Of a stretch of 64,000 nt of DNA, positions 63,401 to 64,000 are shown one piece after another. The stretch is from Streptomyces sp. RPA4-2 (GTDB lineage Bacteria > Actinomycetota > Actinomycetes > Streptomycetales > Streptomycetaceae). Under the pieces are notes generated by a model. That model made no database searches, was not told where the DNA came from, and saw only the letters and a list, made by a program, of their open reading frames with translations. Positions within the stretch are counted from its first letter, which is position 1. Every line of letters begins with the position of its first letter. A program made the translations under genes and the position numbers. The DNA lies in the NCBI RefSeq assembly GCF_012273515.2, contig NZ_CP050975.2:7688001-7752000 (forward strand), written 5' to 3'.

Positions 63401-64000
63401 CTCACGCGACGCCGGGCATTGATCGCTTAAGCGCCACCGTCCTGGGGGCGGCGGGGGCGGCGGGGGCGACGGGCACGCCCCGCACCCTCAGCGCCGAACC
63501 GGCCGGGAGCCCGGTGCGCCCCCCGGCCGCCGGCCCGCAGAACCGTCCGGCCCTCAAACCGTCCGCCTTCCGCCTGCTGCCCATGACCGAAGACGGCCCG
63601 CCGAGCAGCAGACCCCTGCGTCCCCCCGTCCGGCGCGAGCCGCTCCTGCACGTGTCCGGGCGTGGCCGCACCATGGTGCTGACCTTCGACGACGGCCCCG
63701 ATCCGCGCTACACCCCGACCATCCTGAAGACCCTGCGCAAGTACGACGTGCGGGCGATGTTCTTCGTCTGCGGGGGGATGGCCGCGGCCAACAAGGACCT
63801 GCTGGCCGAGATGGCCGACGACGGGCACATCGTCGGCAACCACACCTGGACGCACCCCTTGCTGACCCAGCTCCGGCGCCCGCAGATCCGCTCCGAGATC
63901 GAGCGCACCTGCGACGTCATCGAGGACGCCTACGGTGAGCGGCCCCTGTGGTTCCGCGCGCCCTACGGTGCCTGGAACCGTGCGACCTTCCAGATCGGCG
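63398..64000 (+). CDS. Secreted polysaccharide deacetylase (NodB domain), partial, with an N-terminal frame break
   Basis: The right edge cuts the gene. The NodB domain is clear from about 63670: 'MVLTFDDGPDPRYTPTILKT' with the catalytic Asp-Asp, 'NHTWTHPLLTQL' with the H-x3-H metal pair, and 'PLWFRAPYGAWN'. It removes acetyl groups from chitin- or peptidoglycan-like polymers. The expected signal peptide is in another frame: TTG at 63398 (site GGAAAGG) reads 'MLTRRRALIA' then hits TAA at 63428, whereas the deacetylase frame continues '..LSATVLGAAGAAGATGTPR'. One missing base just before 63430 would join them. If the break is real, the enzyme would lack export or start at an internal GTG. Confidence 0.75.

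Overview
The window is chromosomal DNA from a high-GC actinomycete, almost certainly a Streptomyces. The evidence is GC-saturated third codon positions, frequent GTG and TTG starts, twin-arginine secretion signals, an actinobacterial glgA-glgC pair, LysX, a wax ester synthase-like acyltransferase, and a ~200-bp inverted-repeat element of a kind I recall from Streptomyces. I see no tRNA, rRNA, CRISPR array, phage gene, origin or large biosynthetic cluster.

Layout. 1-7.3 kb: a LysR regulator (cut by the edge) divergent from a zinc alcohol dehydrogenase, a small NAD(P)-binding protein, a decayed IS630-type transposase, a GH15 glucoamylase/trehalase-like enzyme and an FUSC membrane protein. 8-26.8 kb is mostly housekeeping: panD, gnd, a secreted Rpf-LysM-M23 cell-wall hydrolase, a DMT transporter, a FhuF-like protein, glgA and glgC, a WS/DGAT acyltransferase, a zinc-ribbon SDR, a permease behind a CsoR-like palindrome, a 57-residue unrecognised protein and an amidase.

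27-50.7 kb is the most coherent and interesting part. It looks like a glycan-foraging island with two modules. Module 1 (30.8-41.6 kb) has a LacI regulator divergent from an ABC sugar importer, a GH5-like glycosidase, a secreted GH85 endo-beta-N-acetylglucosaminidase (frameshifted in this sequence) and a GH38 alpha-mannosidase. These are the parts needed to cut high-mannose N-glycans from glycoproteins, import them and strip the mannose inside the cell. Module 2 (41.8-50.7 kb) has a GntR/FCD regulator divergent from a ribose-type ABC importer and a tightly overlapping set of enzymes for L-fucose oxidation: mutarotase, dehydrogenase, lactonase, L-fuconate dehydratase and an SDR dehydrogenase. 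A large secreted GH29 alpha-L-fucosidase lies upstream at 27 kb. Each regulator has a strong palindrome in its divergent promoter region. The modules are convergent and separated by a MITE-like element with ~31-bp inverted ends. I infer that together they let the cell use fucosylated N-glycans; the final fucose-pathway hydrolase is not in the window.

50.7-64 kb: a lipase maturation factor-like membrane protein, a lipoprotein, a PAS-GAF-PP2C-HATPase phosphatase, an Fpg/Nei glycosylase, an ECF sigma/anti-sigma pair with an unknown gene between, a universal stress protein, LysX, and the start of a secreted polysaccharide deacetylase. Three places (about 9.9, 36.6 and 63.4 kb) show apparent single-base frame breaks, so sequence quality there should be checked before calling any of these genes dead.
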